DNA of 34,238 bases from Serratia marcescens (lineage in GTDB: Bacteria > Pseudomonadota > Gammaproteobacteria > Enterobacterales > Enterobacteriaceae): positions 1 to 34,238 of the forward strand of contig NZ_MJAO01000034.1 in NCBI RefSeq assembly GCF_001902635.1. The letters run 5' to 3'. Shown one piece after another: positions 1 to 8,623 of this stretch. Every line of letters begins with the position of its first letter. Positions within the stretch are counted from its first letter, which is position 1. A model generated the notes under the pieces. It searched no databases and had not been told where the DNA came from. It worked only from the letters and a program-made list of their open reading frames with translations. Position numbers and translations under genes: made by a program.

Positions 1-23
1 CGCCTCGCGGCGGGGGTTTTTTT
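1..23 (+). terminator. right half of a rho-independent terminator cut by the window edge
   Basis: A GC-rich arm ending in five G is followed directly by seven T (17-23). A short inner stem (1-4 with 9-12, loop TCGC) is visible, and the G run would pair with a C run lying just outside the window. It probably ends a plus-strand gene to the left. The upstream gene cannot be seen. Confidence 0.5.
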
Positions 24-114
24 ATGGCTGTGGCGCCCCCAACAAGCGCAAGGTCGTATTCGGCAAGTCACTCTTCTACACTTTCCTTATCGGCCAACAC
101 CACGGGAGAGCGGG

Positions 115-1071
115 ATGAACGACAAGATCCCTATCGGTATCAGCGCCTGCTTACTGGGCGAAGCGGTGCGTTTCGACGGCGGCCACAAGCGACTGGCCTT
201 TGCGGTGGAACAATTGGCGCCCTATGTGCGTTTTGAGCCCATTTGCCCGGAAATGGCTATCGGGCTGCCCACGCCGCGCCCGGCGCTGCGCCTGGTGGCG
301 CAGGCGCAGCCGTGGCCGGCCATGCGTTACAGCAACGACGGCGGCGTGGATCTGACCGAGGAGATGCGCGGTTTCTCCGCGCAGCGCGTGGCGGCGCTGC
401 AGCATCTGTGCGGTTACATCGTCTGTGCCAAGTCGCCGAGCTGCGGCCTCGAACGGGTGCGGGTCTACAGCGAAAACGGCAAGGACTCGCGTAAAAACGG
501 CGTCGGGCTGTTTACCGCCGAACTGCTGCGCCAGATGCCGTGGCTGCCGGTGGAAGAGGACGGACGATTGCAGGATGCGGCATTGCGGGAAAACTTTATC
601 GAACGGGTGTATGCGCTGTACGAGCTGAACATGCTGTGGCGCGAGGGGCTGACCCGCAGCGCCCTGATCGTGTTTCACAGCCGCTACAAGCTGTCGCTGC
701 TGGCGCACTCGCAGCCGGCGTACCGCGAGCTGGGGCGGTTTGTCGCCGATATTCATCGCTGGGGCTCGCTGGAGGCCTTCGCCGTGGAATACCGCCGCCG
801 CCTGATGGTGCTGTTGGCGCACAAGGCGACGCGCCGCAACCATACCAACGTGTTGATGCATGCGCAGGGCTACTTCCGCCGTCAGCTCAGCGCGGCGCAG
901 CGCCAGGAGCTGGCGCAGCTGATCGACCGCTACCGGCAGGGGTTGCAACCGCTGCTGGCGCCGATCGCGTTGCTTAAGCATTACATGGCGGAATACCCCG
1001 ATCGCTATCTGGCGGAACAACGCTATTTCGAACCTTACCCGGAGGCGCTACGCTTGCGTTATGGCCATTGA
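115..1071 (+). CDS. rudS: RudS-type tRNA 4-thiouridine desulfidase (TudS/DUF523 fused to DUF1722; YbgA-like)
   Basis: The 318-residue protein has two parts. The N-terminal half (about 5-150) is a DUF523/TudS domain with ISACLLG (Cys12), PICPE (Cys44) and AKSPSCG (Cys110), the three-cysteine pattern that holds a catalytic [4Fe-4S] cluster in TudS desulfidases. The C-terminal half (about 165-310) is DUF1722, the domain that alone makes up the shorter E. coli YbgA (about 169 aa). From memory of the literature, TudS-DUF1722 fusions (RudS) remove sulfur from 4-thiouridine in tRNA and reduce UVA sensitivity. Substrate assignment here rests on that architecture. The ATG at 115 lies behind GGGAGAGCGGG. 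The gene ends 15 bp before the photolyase start, so the two are probably co-transcribed, and both suit a light-damage role. E. coli carries only the DUF1722 part here, so the fused form is the notable point. Confidence 0.8.
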   Translation: MNDKIPIGISACLLGEAVRFDGGHKRLAFAVEQLAPYVRFEPICPEMAIGLPTPRPALRLVAQAQPWPAMRYSNDGGVDLTEEMRGFSAQRVAALQHLCGYIVCAKSPSCGLERVRVYSENGKDSRKNGVGLFTAELLRQMPWLPVEEDGRLQDAALRENFIERVYALYELNMLWREGLTRSALIVFHSRYKLSLLAHSQPAYRELGRFVADIHRWGSLEAFAVEYRRRLMVLLAHKATRRNHTNVLMHAQGYFRRQLSAAQRQELAQLIDRYRQGLQPLLAPIALLKHYMAEYPDRYLAEQRYFEPYPEALRLRYGH

Positions 1072-1086
1072 TTGACAAGGAGTTTT

Positions 1087-2517
1087 ATGACCACGCATCT
1101 GGTCTGGTTGCGTAACGATCTGCGTATCACCGACAACAAAGCGCTGCACGCCGCCTGCAGCGATCCCGCAGCCCGGGTGCTGGCGGTGTTTATCGCCACG
1201 CCGCAGCAGTGGCGGCAACATGAGATGGCGCCGCGGCAGGCGGCGTTGATCCACGCCAGCCTGCAGGGGGTGCAGCAGGCGCTGGCGCAAAAGGGCATTG
1301 CGCTGCATTGCCATGCCTGTACGGACTTTGCTGCGTCGATCGACTGGCTGGCGGAATATTGCGAGCGGGAGCAGGTGGATGCGCTGTTTTACAATCGGCA
1401 GTACGAACTGAATGAACGGCGGCGCGATGTGCGGCTGGAACAGCGGTTGAGCGGCCGGACGGTGTGCCGCCGTTTCGATGACAGCCTGCTGTTGCCGCCG
1501 GGTAGCGTGCAAACCGGCGGCGGCGAGATGTACAAGGTCTATACGCCGTTTCGCAACGCCTTCATTCAGCGCCTGACCGAATCCGACGTGAGCTGCCTGC
1601 CGGCACCGAAAACGCGCGCCGGCGGGGCGCTGCCGATGCCGGCGCCTCCGGCGGCGTTCGATTATCCTGCGGCGGACATTGGGGATGACTATCCCGCCGG
1701 CGAGGAAGCCGCATTGCAGCGGCTGCGCGCCTTTTGCCGTGAACAGGTGCAGGATTACCTTCGGCAGCGCGATCTGCCCGCCATCGCCGGCACCAGCAGC
1801 CTGTCACCCTATCTGGCAATCGGCGCGCTGTCGCCGCGCCAATGCTTCAACCGCCTGCGCGCCGAATGCCCGCAGCTGCTGGAAGATCGCGAGAGTGGCG
1901 CCTTCGCCTGGCTGAACGAGCTGATTTGGCGCGAGTTCTACCGCCATCTGCTGGTGGCCTATCCCGAACTGTGCCGCCATCGGCCCTTTATCACCTGGAC
2001 GGACAAGGTGCGCTGGTGCGATGACGTGGCGAAACTGCAGGCCTGGCAGCGGGGCGAAACCGGCTACCCGATCGTTGACGCTGCCATGCGCCAGCTGAAC
2101 GCCACCGGCTGGATGCACAATCGGCTGCGGATGATTAGCGCCAGTTTCCTGGTCAAGGATCTGCTGATCGACTGGCGCGCCGGGGAGCGCTACTTCATGT
2201 CGCAATTGCTGGACGGCGATCTGGCGGCCAACAACGGCGGCTGGCAGTGGGCCGCCTCCACCGGCACCGACGCCGCGCCGTATTTCCGTATCTTCAACCC
2301 GACGACCCAGGGTGAACGTTTTGATCCACAAGGCACTTTTATCCGTAAATGGTTGCCGGAACTGGCGGATGTACCCGACAATGACATTCATTACCCTCAC
2401 CGCTGGGCGGAAAAGCAGCGATGTACGCTGAACTATCCGCCGCCGATCGTCGATCACAAGCAAGCTCGCCTGGAGACGCTGGCGGCGTTCGAGGCGGCAA
2501 AACGGGGAGAGTCTTGA
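1087..2517 (+). CDS. phrB: deoxyribodipyrimidine photo-lyase (CPD photolyase)
   Basis: The 476-residue protein is a class I cyclobutane pyrimidine dimer photolyase, which uses blue light and FADH- to split dimers in DNA; the E. coli enzyme is 472 aa. The N-terminal antenna (Rossmann) domain starts HLVWLRNDLRITDN. The C-terminal FAD domain shows LNELIWREFYRHLL, then GETGYPIVDAAMRQLNATGW, MHNRLRMI, and the closing DGDLAANNGGWQWAASTGTD/RIFNPTTQ block that contacts flavin and lesion. A TTG at 1072 is in frame, but the ATG at 1087 has AAGGAG (1077-1082) at good spacing and gives the family's normal N-terminus, so it is preferred. The gene follows rudS after 15 bp, and its stop is 22 bp before the next start. 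Confidence 0.97.
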   Translation: MTTHLVWLRNDLRITDNKALHAACSDPAARVLAVFIATPQQWRQHEMAPRQAALIHASLQGVQQALAQKGIALHCHACTDFAASIDWLAEYCEREQVDALFYNRQYELNERRRDVRLEQRLSGRTVCRRFDDSLLLPPGSVQTGGGEMYKVYTPFRNAFIQRLTESDVSCLPAPKTRAGGALPMPAPPAAFDYPAADIGDDYPAGEEAALQRLRAFCREQVQDYLRQRDLPAIAGTSSLSPYLAIGALSPRQCFNRLRAECPQLLEDRESGAFAWLNELIWREFYRHLLVAYPELCRHRPFITWTDKVRWCDDVAKLQAWQRGETGYPIVDAAMRQLNATGWMHNRLRMISASFLVKDLLIDWRAGERYFMSQLLDGDLAANNGGWQWAASTGTDAAPYFRIFNPTTQGERFDPQGTFIRKWLPELADVPDNDIHYPHRWAEKQRCTLNYPPPIVDHKQARLETLAAFEAAKRGES

Positions 2518-2539
2518 GGCAACTGCAAGGAGCGATGCA

Positions 2540-3520
2540 ATGATGAAAAAGGTGCTGGCCCTGTGCCTGAGCGGTTATTCTGCGCTGGCGATCGCCGGCT
2601 TTGACGTGGTGGCGCTGGGCGCTGACGGCGGCGTCAGCGACGGCAACCTGACCTCCTACCTGATCCGCAGCGACACTCAGCCGCAGTATGTGGCGCTGGA
2701 CGCCGGCTCGCTGCTGCCGGGCATCGCCAAAGGGCTGGAAAAGGGCAGCTTCCCACAGGTGACGCCCGAACTGGCTGCGCCTTACACGCCACAGGGTTAT
2801 GTGTTCCGTCAATTGATCGGCAGTTACTTTATCAGCCACGGCCATTTGGACCACGTGGCGGGGCTGATTGTCGGTTCGCCGGAGGACAATAAAAAAACCG
2901 TTTACGCCCAGGCGGACACCGTGCTGACCCTGCGTAACCATTACTTCAATTGGAAAGCCTGGCCGAACTTTACCGATGCCGGCAACGGCTCGCGGTTGGG
3001 CACCTACCGGTTGCAAACAGTGCGGCCGCAACAGCGTTTTACCCTTGGCCTGAGCGGGCTGACCGGCGTGATGTACCCGCTCAGCCACGATCGCTACCCG
3101 TCGTCGATGCTGCTGATTTCCAACGGCAACGCGTTCTTCGCCTACTTCGGCGACACCGGGCCGGATGCGGTGGAACAGTCGCGCGATCTCGATACCGTCT
3201 GGCGTGCGCTGGGGCCGCTGATTGAGCAGAAAAAGCTGAAGGGCATGATTATCGAGACCTCTTACCCCAATGGGGTGGAGGACAAACATCTGTACGGCCA
3301 TTTGACGCCGGCCTGGCTGCTGAAGGAGTTGAAGAACCTGACGCAGTACAGCGGCGGCGAAGGCTCGCTGAACGATCTGCCGGTGGTGATCAGCCACATC
3401 AAACCCAGCCTGAAGCAGGGCGAAGCGCCGCGCGCCGCCATCGCGCAGCAGTTGGCGCAGGGCAACGATCTGGGGGTGAAATTCATCCTGATGGCACAGG
3501 GCGACCGACAGACATTTTGA
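2540..3520 (+). CDS. exported class II 3',5'-cyclic-nucleotide phosphodiesterase (metallo-beta-lactamase fold, CpdP/PDE1 family)
   Basis: The 326-residue protein has a likely Sec signal peptide (MMKKVLALCLSGYSALAIA, cleavage near residue 19-20). The metal site FISHGHLDHVAGL (His100, His102, Asp104, His105) follows, with further ligands in LSHDRYPSS, YFGDTGPD, YGHLTPAW and ISHIKPS. This ordered set, including the SHGHLDH and GHLTP blocks, marks class II cyclic-nucleotide phosphodiesterases (yeast PDE1, Vibrio CpdP) and not a generic beta-lactamase. It would hydrolyse cAMP or cGMP to the 5'-nucleotide, here probably in the periplasm. A cAMP phosphodiesterase called CpdS has been described in Serratia marcescens; whether this is that gene is from memory and untested. 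AAGGAG at 2528-2533 supports the start (ATG 2540 or 2543). The position is where E. coli has dtpD. Confidence 0.82.
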   Translation: MMKKVLALCLSGYSALAIAGFDVVALGADGGVSDGNLTSYLIRSDTQPQYVALDAGSLLPGIAKGLEKGSFPQVTPELAAPYTPQGYVFRQLIGSYFISHGHLDHVAGLIVGSPEDNKKTVYAQADTVLTLRNHYFNWKAWPNFTDAGNGSRLGTYRLQTVRPQQRFTLGLSGLTGVMYPLSHDRYPSSMLLISNGNAFFAYFGDTGPDAVEQSRDLDTVWRALGPLIEQKKLKGMIIETSYPNGVEDKHLYGHLTPAWLLKELKNLTQYSGGEGSLNDLPVVISHIKPSLKQGEAPRAAIAQQLAQGNDLGVKFILMAQGDRQTF

Positions 3521-3538
3521 CTATGAAGAGAGAAGAGA

Positions 3539-4282
3539 ATGCGTAACCTCGATCTGGAAAAACTGATCAACACGGAACTGAACGCTGCGGCGTTTCAGGA
3601 CTACGTCCCCAATGGGTTACAGGTGGAAGGGCGCCCACACGTGCAGCGCATCGTGACTGGCGTCACCGCCTGCCAGGCGTTGCTGGACGCCGCGGTGGCG
3701 CACCAGGCCGATGCGATTATTGTGCACCACGGCTATTTCTGGAAAAACGAGGCGCCGGCGGTGCGCGGCATGAAGCGCAATCGCTTGAAAACGCTGCTGA
3801 CCCACGACATCAACCTGTACGGCTACCATCTGCCGCTGGATGCGCACCCGGTGCTGGGCAACAACGCGCAGCTGGCGCGGGCGTTGGGGATTCGGGTGCT
3901 CGGCGAAGTCGAGCCGTTGGTGCCGCACGGTGAATTTGAACAGCCGCTGACCGGCGAAGCATTGCAGAAGCGCCTTGAAAGCCGGCTGGGGCGCGCGGTG
4001 CTGCACTGCGGCGATAACGCCCCCGCGCACATCCGCCGGGTGGCCTGGTGCACCGGCGGTGGTCAGGGCTTTATCGACAGCGCGGCGCGCTTCGGTGTCG
4101 ATGCTTTCATCAGCGGTGAAGTGTCTGAGCAGACCATTCACAGCGCGCGCGAAATGGGCGTGCACTTCTTCGCCGCCGGCCATCACGCCACCGAGCGCGG
4201 CGGCGTGAAAGCGCTGGGAGAATGGCTGGCGCAGCACCACGGCCTTGATGTGACCTTTATCGATATCCCGAACCCCGCCTGA
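3539..4282 (+). CDS. ybgI: Nif3-like dinuclear metal centre protein YbgI
   Basis: The 247-residue protein has the same length as E. coli YbgI, a toroidal hexamer of the Nif3/DUF34 family with a di-metal site. The metal ligands are all present: His63 and His64 in IIVHHGYFWKNE, Asp101 in GYHLPLDAHPVLGNN, and His215 and Glu219 in FFAAGHHATERGG. Activity is unresolved in the family; GTP cyclohydrolase-like and metal-insertion roles have been proposed. The protein is cytosolic, with no signal peptide. The start follows an AAGAGAGAAGAG purine run and lies 18 bp after the upstream stop. Conserved placement before pxpB matches E. coli. Confidence 0.93.
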   Translation: MRNLDLEKLINTELNAAAFQDYVPNGLQVEGRPHVQRIVTGVTACQALLDAAVAHQADAIIVHHGYFWKNEAPAVRGMKRNRLKTLLTHDINLYGYHLPLDAHPVLGNNAQLARALGIRVLGEVEPLVPHGEFEQPLTGEALQKRLESRLGRAVLHCGDNAPAHIRRVAWCTGGGQGFIDSAARFGVDAFISGEVSEQTIHSAREMGVHFFAAGHHATERGGVKALGEWLAQHHGLDVTFIDIPNPA

Positions 4283-4296
4283 TTTTTTTCTTCTTC

Positions 4297-4333
4297 GGAT
4301 CCAGCCCGGCCCCTGCGCCGGCTGAATCCTTTT
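4297..4333 (+). terminator. candidate terminator after ybgI
   Basis: An imperfect stem (4297-4310 with 4317-4329, one bulged C and one mismatch) with loop CCCTGC is followed by TTTT (4330-4333). It would separate the rudS-ybgI genes from the pxp promoter. The T tract is short, so termination strength is uncertain. Confidence 0.5.
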
Positions 4334-4372
4334 ACCGCGCTATTTCCTTATTTTCTCTATGGTTGCGTTCTA

Positions 4373-4401
4373 TTGACAGCCAGGGCCGCGTCACGCATAA
4401 C
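4373..4401 (+). promoter_or_regulatory. predicted sigma-70 promoter for the pyroglutamate operon
   Basis: A perfect -35 TTGACA (4373-4378) is followed after 17 bp by CATAAC (4396-4401), which matches four of six -10 positions. It lies about 90 bp before the pxpB start and downstream of the candidate terminator, so it could drive pxpBCA and the genes behind it. Confidence 0.55.
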
Positions 4402-4492
4402 TGATACGCTTACAAATAATAAAATACCCTATGGATTTTAAGCCGGCCGTCTGGCCGCAGCGCGAAAGACGACGGGCATAAGGAGAATAAGG

Positions 4493-5149
4493 GTGCAACA
4501 AGCACGTTATTACCTGTTAGGCGAAAGAGCGGTGGTGCTCGAGCTGTCGCCGCCGGTGACGCTGCCGAGCCAGCAGCGCATCTGGGCGCTGGCGGAAAAG
4601 CTGAATCATCATCCCGACGTGCGGGAAGTGGTACCGGGGATGAACAATCTGACGTTGTTGCTGCATACGCCGCAAGCCGACGCCGAAGCGATGCTCGCGT
4701 TGCTGCAGCAGGGGTGGGAAAGCAAAGAGAGCCTGACGCCGGAGTCGCGGCAGGTGGATATTCCGGTTGTCTACGGCGGGGAGCAGGGCCCTGACCTGGA
4801 TGAAGTGGCGCGCCATACCGGCATGACGCCGCGGCAGGTGGTGGAATGCCACGCAGCGGCGGACTACGTGGTCTATTTTCTCGGCTTTCAGCCGGGGTTC
4901 TCTTACCTGGGCGGCATGCCGGAAAAACTGGCGACGCCGCGCCGCGCCGAACCGCGTCTGGCGGTGGCGGCCGGCTCCGTCGGCATCGGCGGCGGCCAGA
5001 CTGGCATTTACCCACTGGTGACGCCCGGCGGTTGGCAGCTGATCGGCCGCACGCCGTTGGCGCTGTTCAATCCGCATGAAATGCCGCCGACGCTGCTGCG
5101 CCCCGGCGATAACGTGCGCTTCGTGCCGCAGAAGGAGGGCGTATGCTGA
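4493..5149 (+). CDS. pxpB: 5-oxoprolinase subunit PxpB
   Basis: The 218-residue protein is the YbgJ/KipI-type subunit of the prokaryotic 5-oxoprolinase PxpABC, which uses ATP to open 5-oxoproline (pyroglutamate) to glutamate. Family marks are the N-terminal [19 protein letters not shown], the central [10 protein letters not shown], and the strongly conserved block [23 protein letters not shown] followed by [14 protein letters not shown] and [12 protein letters not shown]. The start is GTG at 4493 behind AAGGAG (4480-4485), giving the E. coli length. Its last codons overlap the pxpC start (ATG inside GTATGCTGA), which implies translational coupling and stoichiometric synthesis of B and C. Confidence 0.95.
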   Translation: MQQARYYLLGERAVVLELSPPVTLPSQQRIWALAEKLNHHPDVREVVPGMNNLTLLLHTPQADAEAMLALLQQGWESKESLTPESRQVDIPVVYGGEQGPDLDEVARHTGMTPRQVVECHAAADYVVYFLGFQPGFSYLGGMPEKLATPRRAEPRLAVAAGSVGIGGGQTGIYPLVTPGGWQLIGRTPLALFNPHEMPPTLLRPGDNVRFVPQKEGVC

Positions 5150-6075
5150 TTATTCTGCGCGCCGGCATTTACACCACGGTGCAGGATTTGGGCCGCGAGG
5201 GATTCCGCCGCCTGGGCATCAGCACCGGTGGAGCGCTGGATCAACCGGCGCTGAAGATCGCCAACCTGCTGGTGGGCAATGCGCCGGAGGCCGCCGGGTT
5301 GGAGATCACCCTCGGCCAGTTCAGCGCCGAATTTACCCGTCCCGGCTGGATCGCCCTGACCGGCGCCGGCTGCGACGCGCAGCTGGACGGCAAGCCGCTG
5401 TGGACTGGCTGGCGCTACCCGGTGAAAAAGGGGCAGCGGTTGGTGTTGGGCACGCCTAAACGCGGTATGCGCAGTTACCTGGCGATCGCCGGCGGTATCG
5501 CGGTGCCGGAAATGCTGGGTTCGCGCAGCACCGACATGAAAGCCGCCTTCGGCGGCTGGGAAGGCCGCAACCTGAAGGACGGCGATCGTCTGCCGCTGGG
5601 TAAACCCGCCGCGCTGCCGCAGAACCGCTGCGGTGTGAAGCAACTGTTGTTCACCAACCGCATCCGCGCGTTGCCGGGGCCGGAGTACGCCGAATTTAGC
5701 GAAGAGGCGCAGGACACATTCTGGCGCACCGCCTGGCAGCTTAGCCCACAGAGCAACCGCATGGGTTACCGCCTGCACGGCGGCACGCCGCTGGAGCGCA
5801 CCACCGATCGCGAGATGCTGTCTCACGGCCTGCTGCCCGGCGTGGTGCAGGTGCCGCACAACGGCCAGCCAATCGTGCTGATGGCCGATGCACAGACCAC
5901 CGGCGGTTACCCGCGCATCGCCTGCGTGATCGAGGCCGATCTCTACCATTTGGCGCAGATCCGCCTCGGCGAGCCGATCCATTTCGTTCTCTGTTCACTG
6001 GCCCAGGCGCAGCGCGCCAAGGCCGAGCAGGATCTCTTCCTTCGACAGATAGCCTGGGGGTTACATGATCGTTGA
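5143..6075 (+). CDS. pxpC: 5-oxoprolinase subunit PxpC
   Basis: The 310-residue protein is the YbgK/KipA-type subunit that pairs with PxpB. It shows the family's opening [30 protein letters not shown], then [21 protein letters not shown], and the late blocks MGYRLHG and [30 protein letters not shown]. These belong to the allophanate-hydrolase/carboxyltransferase subunit 2 fold. Length agrees with E. coli PxpC (310 aa). It overlaps pxpB by 7 nt and pxpA by 11 nt, so all three subunits form one tightly coupled cistron group. It acts in the cytosol. Confidence 0.95.
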   Translation: MLIILRAGIYTTVQDLGREGFRRLGISTGGALDQPALKIANLLVGNAPEAAGLEITLGQFSAEFTRPGWIALTGAGCDAQLDGKPLWTGWRYPVKKGQRLVLGTPKRGMRSYLAIAGGIAVPEMLGSRSTDMKAAFGGWEGRNLKDGDRLPLGKPAALPQNRCGVKQLLFTNRIRALPGPEYAEFSEEAQDTFWRTAWQLSPQSNRMGYRLHGGTPLERTTDREMLSHGLLPGVVQVPHNGQPIVLMADAQTTGGYPRIACVIEADLYHLAQIRLGEPIHFVLCSLAQAQRAKAEQDLFLRQIAWGLHDR

Positions 6076-6805
6076 TTTGAACGCCGATCTCGGCGAAGGC
6101 TGCGCCAACGATCGGGCGCTGTTGCAATTAGTCAGTTCGGCCAATATCGCCTGCGGTTTCCACGCCGGCGATGCGCAAACCATGCGCCAGTCGGTGCGCT
6201 GGGCATTGCAGTACGGTGTGGCTATCGGCGCCCATCCGAGTTTTCCCGATCGTGAGAATTTCGGCCGCACCCGCATGCAGCTGCCGCCGGAGACGGTGTT
6301 CGCGCAGGTGGTGTACCAACTGGGGGCGCTGGCGGCCATCGCCCGCGCCGAAGGCGGAGTCATGGCGCACGTTAAGCCGCACGGCATGTTGTACAACCAG
6401 GCGGCGGTCGAACCGGCGCTGGCGGAAGCGATCGCCCGGGCGGTACAGGCTGTCGATCCGGCGCTGCGGCTGGTGGGGCTGGCCGGCAGCGAACTGATCC
6501 GCGCCGGGGAAAAGCTCGGCCTGGCCACTCGGCAGGAAGTGTTCGCCGATCGCGGCTATCAGGCCGACGGCAAGCTGGTGCCACGCGGTCTGCCGGGGGC
6601 GTTGATCGAAGATGACGAACAGGCGCTGGCGCAAACGCTGGAGATGGTGCGCCATCACCGGGTGCGCAGCGTGGATGGCGTCTGGACCGCCGTACAGGCG
6701 GAAACCGTCTGCCTGCATGGCGACGGCGAGCATGCGCTGGCGTATGCGCGCAAGCTGCGGGACAGTTTTGTTCAGCAGGGCATTCGCGTCAGCGCGGAGC
6801 AGTAA
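6065..6805 (+). CDS. pxpA: 5-oxoprolinase subunit PxpA (LamB/YcsF family)
   Basis: The 246-residue protein (E. coli 244 aa) begins [13 protein letters not shown], followed by [21 protein letters not shown] and [10 protein letters not shown], which are the signature blocks of the LamB/YcsF family. YADRGY-type [15 protein letters not shown] and [11 protein letters not shown] complete the set. PxpA is thought to form the phosphorylated 5-oxoproline intermediate, while PxpBC completes hydrolysis to glutamate. The ATG at 6065 sits inside the end of pxpC behind GGGGGT. The gene order B-C-A matches E. coli. A 62 bp gap leads to the next gene without an evident terminator. Confidence 0.95.
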   Translation: MIVDLNADLGEGCANDRALLQLVSSANIACGFHAGDAQTMRQSVRWALQYGVAIGAHPSFPDRENFGRTRMQLPPETVFAQVVYQLGALAAIARAEGGVMAHVKPHGMLYNQAAVEPALAEAIARAVQAVDPALRLVGLAGSELIRAGEKLGLATRQEVFADRGYQADGKLVPRGLPGALIEDDEQALAQTLEMVRHHRVRSVDGVWTAVQAETVCLHGDGEHALAYARKLRDSFVQQGIRVSAEQ

Positions 6806-6867
6806 AGCAGTAAAGCAAGACACAACATCACAAGCAAAAAACTATTAGAAAACATCGAGGGAAGACT

Positions 6868-7599
6868 ATGGAACAGGCTGTGAATCTCTGGCCACTGATC
6901 GGCATCGCCGCCATCGTGGTCGGGTTTGTATTGCGTTTCAACCCGGTGCTGGTGGTGATCGCCGCCGGCATCATCACCGGTCTGGCGGCGCTGATGCCGC
7001 TGGGCGTCATTCTGGAAAAGCTCGGCGAGGGCTTTCTCAATACCCGCAACCTGCCGCTGATCCTGCTGCTGCCGCTGGCGGTGATCGGTTTGCTGGAGCG
7101 CCACGGGCTGAAAGAACGGGCGCAGGCGTGGATCGCCAAGATCAAAAGCGCCACCGCCGGCCGTCTGCTGATCGTCTATTTGTTCGTGCGTGAAGTGACC
7201 GCCGCCATGGGCCTGACCAGTCTGGGCGGCCATCCGCAGATGGTGCGGCCGCTGCTGGCACCGATGGCGGAAGGGGCGACGGAAAACCGCTACGGCGAGC
7301 TGCCGGAGCGCACCCGCCACCGCCTGCGCGCCATGTCGGCCGCCACCGACAACGTCGGGCTGTTCTTCGGCGAGGATATCTTCGTGGCCTTCGGCGCGAT
7401 CATCTTCATGCATAACTTTATGCTGGAGTCGGGCGGTATTCAGACCGAGCCGCTGCATATCGCGCTGTGGGGCATTCCGACCGCCATTTTCGCGTTCCTG
7501 ATCCACGCATTCAGGCTGTATCGGATGGATAAGCAGCTGAGCGCCGAGCTGGCGCAGCTGAATCAGGCGGCGCTGCAGGCGAAGGGGGAAGCACAATGA
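6868..7599 (+). CDS. DUF969 family membrane protein, predicted 5-oxoproline transporter subunit
   Basis: The 243-residue polytopic membrane protein has clear hydrophobic segments near 8-24, 28-48, 63-78 and 207-219, and a long half-polar middle with REVTAAMGLTSLGGHPQMVRPLLAPMAEGA. That block, and AATDNVGLFFGEDIFVAFGAIIFMHNF, are typical DUF969 features. DUF969 is almost always paired with DUF979, and current databases name the pair a 5-oxoproline transporter (from memory). Context here agrees: it lies between 5-oxoprolinase and pyroglutamyl peptidase genes. GAGGGA precedes the start. Its stop overlaps the DUF979 start (ATGA), implying a two-subunit complex in the inner membrane. Confidence 0.8.
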   Translation: MEQAVNLWPLIGIAAIVVGFVLRFNPVLVVIAAGIITGLAALMPLGVILEKLGEGFLNTRNLPLILLLPLAVIGLLERHGLKERAQAWIAKIKSATAGRLLIVYLFVREVTAAMGLTSLGGHPQMVRPLLAPMAEGATENRYGELPERTRHRLRAMSAATDNVGLFFGEDIFVAFGAIIFMHNFMLESGGIQTEPLHIALWGIPTAIFAFLIHAFRLYRMDKQLSAELAQLNQAALQAKGEAQ

Positions 7600-8615
7600 A
7601 CTTCCAGCAACAATATCTCTACTGGCTGGCCGGCGCAGTGCTGCTGATTGTGGCGGTGATGTCATTCCGCGATCGCGCCAACCCGCGCCGCATCACCACC
7701 GGGTTGTTCTGGGGGCTGTACGGCCTGGTGTTCCTGGTCGGCGACTGGACTTACCGTCTGTTGGGCGACGTGCTGGGTGAGGGCAGCAACGAAAAACGCG
7801 TGCTGCATATCCTTGTGGGCGTAGTGGTGGTAGTGATGGCTCTGATTGCCGGCTTCGGCGGCGTGCGCCTGGGCAGCTATCATCAGCGGACGCCGCAGGA
7901 GCGTGAAGCCAGCGCCAAGCGCCTGGGCAACAAGCTGTTTATCCCCGCGCTGGCGATCCCGGTGGTGACGGTGATCGGCGTGCTGCTGTTCAACAATATT
8001 CCGGCGTTGCAAACCGCGGTGTTCGGCGGTGGCAACCATGCGACGCTGGTCACCCTGTTCTCGATGACCGTCGGCTGCCTGATTGGCCTGGCGATCGCGG
8101 TGAAAATGACCCATGAGAAGGCGCTGCAGCCGGTGCAGGAAGCCCGGCGCTTGCTGGATTCGATCGGCTGGGCGTTCATTCTGCCGCAAATCCTCGCCAC
8201 GCTGGGGTTGCTGTTCACCGTCGCCGGCGTCGGCACTGCGATATCACATTTGACGCAAGAATATCTGGCGGTCGATAACCGCTTTATCGCCGTGGCGGTC
8301 TACGCTATCGGTATGGCCGTGTTGACGATGGTGATGGGCAACGCCTTCGCCGCTTTCCCTATCGTCACCGCCGGCATCGGCATTCCGATCCTGGTGCTGC
8401 AACACGGCGGCAATCCGGCAGTGATGGCGGCGATCGGTATGTTCTCCGGCTATTGCGGCACCCTGATGACGCCGATGGCGGCGAATTTCAACATCGTGCC
8501 GGCGGCGCTGCTGGAGCTGCCGGATAAAAATGCGGTGATCAAGGCGCAGGTGCCGACCGGCGTGCTGTTGCTGTTGGTCAACGTGTTCCTGCTGTATTTC
8601 CTGATGTTCCTGTAG
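7596..8615 (+). CDS. DUF979 family membrane protein, predicted 5-oxoproline transporter subunit
   Basis: The 339-residue protein is very hydrophobic, with about nine membrane segments starting at [17 protein letters not shown]. Glycine- and asparagine-bearing segments ([30 protein letters not shown], and [62 protein letters not shown]) look like the re-entrant, substrate-binding parts of ion-coupled transporters. It starts within the DUF969 stop (4-nt overlap), so the two proteins should assemble together. It ends 8 bp before pcp. A role in pyroglutamate uptake follows from context and family naming. No transport data were available to me, and direction or coupling ion is unknown. Confidence 0.8.
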   Translation: MNFQQQYLYWLAGAVLLIVAVMSFRDRANPRRITTGLFWGLYGLVFLVGDWTYRLLGDVLGEGSNEKRVLHILVGVVVVVMALIAGFGGVRLGSYHQRTPQEREASAKRLGNKLFIPALAIPVVTVIGVLLFNNIPALQTAVFGGGNHATLVTLFSMTVGCLIGLAIAVKMTHEKALQPVQEARRLLDSIGWAFILPQILATLGLLFTVAGVGTAISHLTQEYLAVDNRFIAVAVYAIGMAVLTMVMGNAFAAFPIVTAGIGIPILVLQHGGNPAVMAAIGMFSGYCGTLMTPMAANFNIVPAALLELPDKNAVIKAQVPTGVLLLLVNVFLLYFLMFL

Positions 8616-8623
8616 GAGTAAGG

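Noticed and set aside
1072-1086. TTG start upstream of phrB adding five residues
   Set aside because: It lies on the Shine-Dalgarno sequence of the ATG at 1087, which gives the normal photolyase N-terminus.
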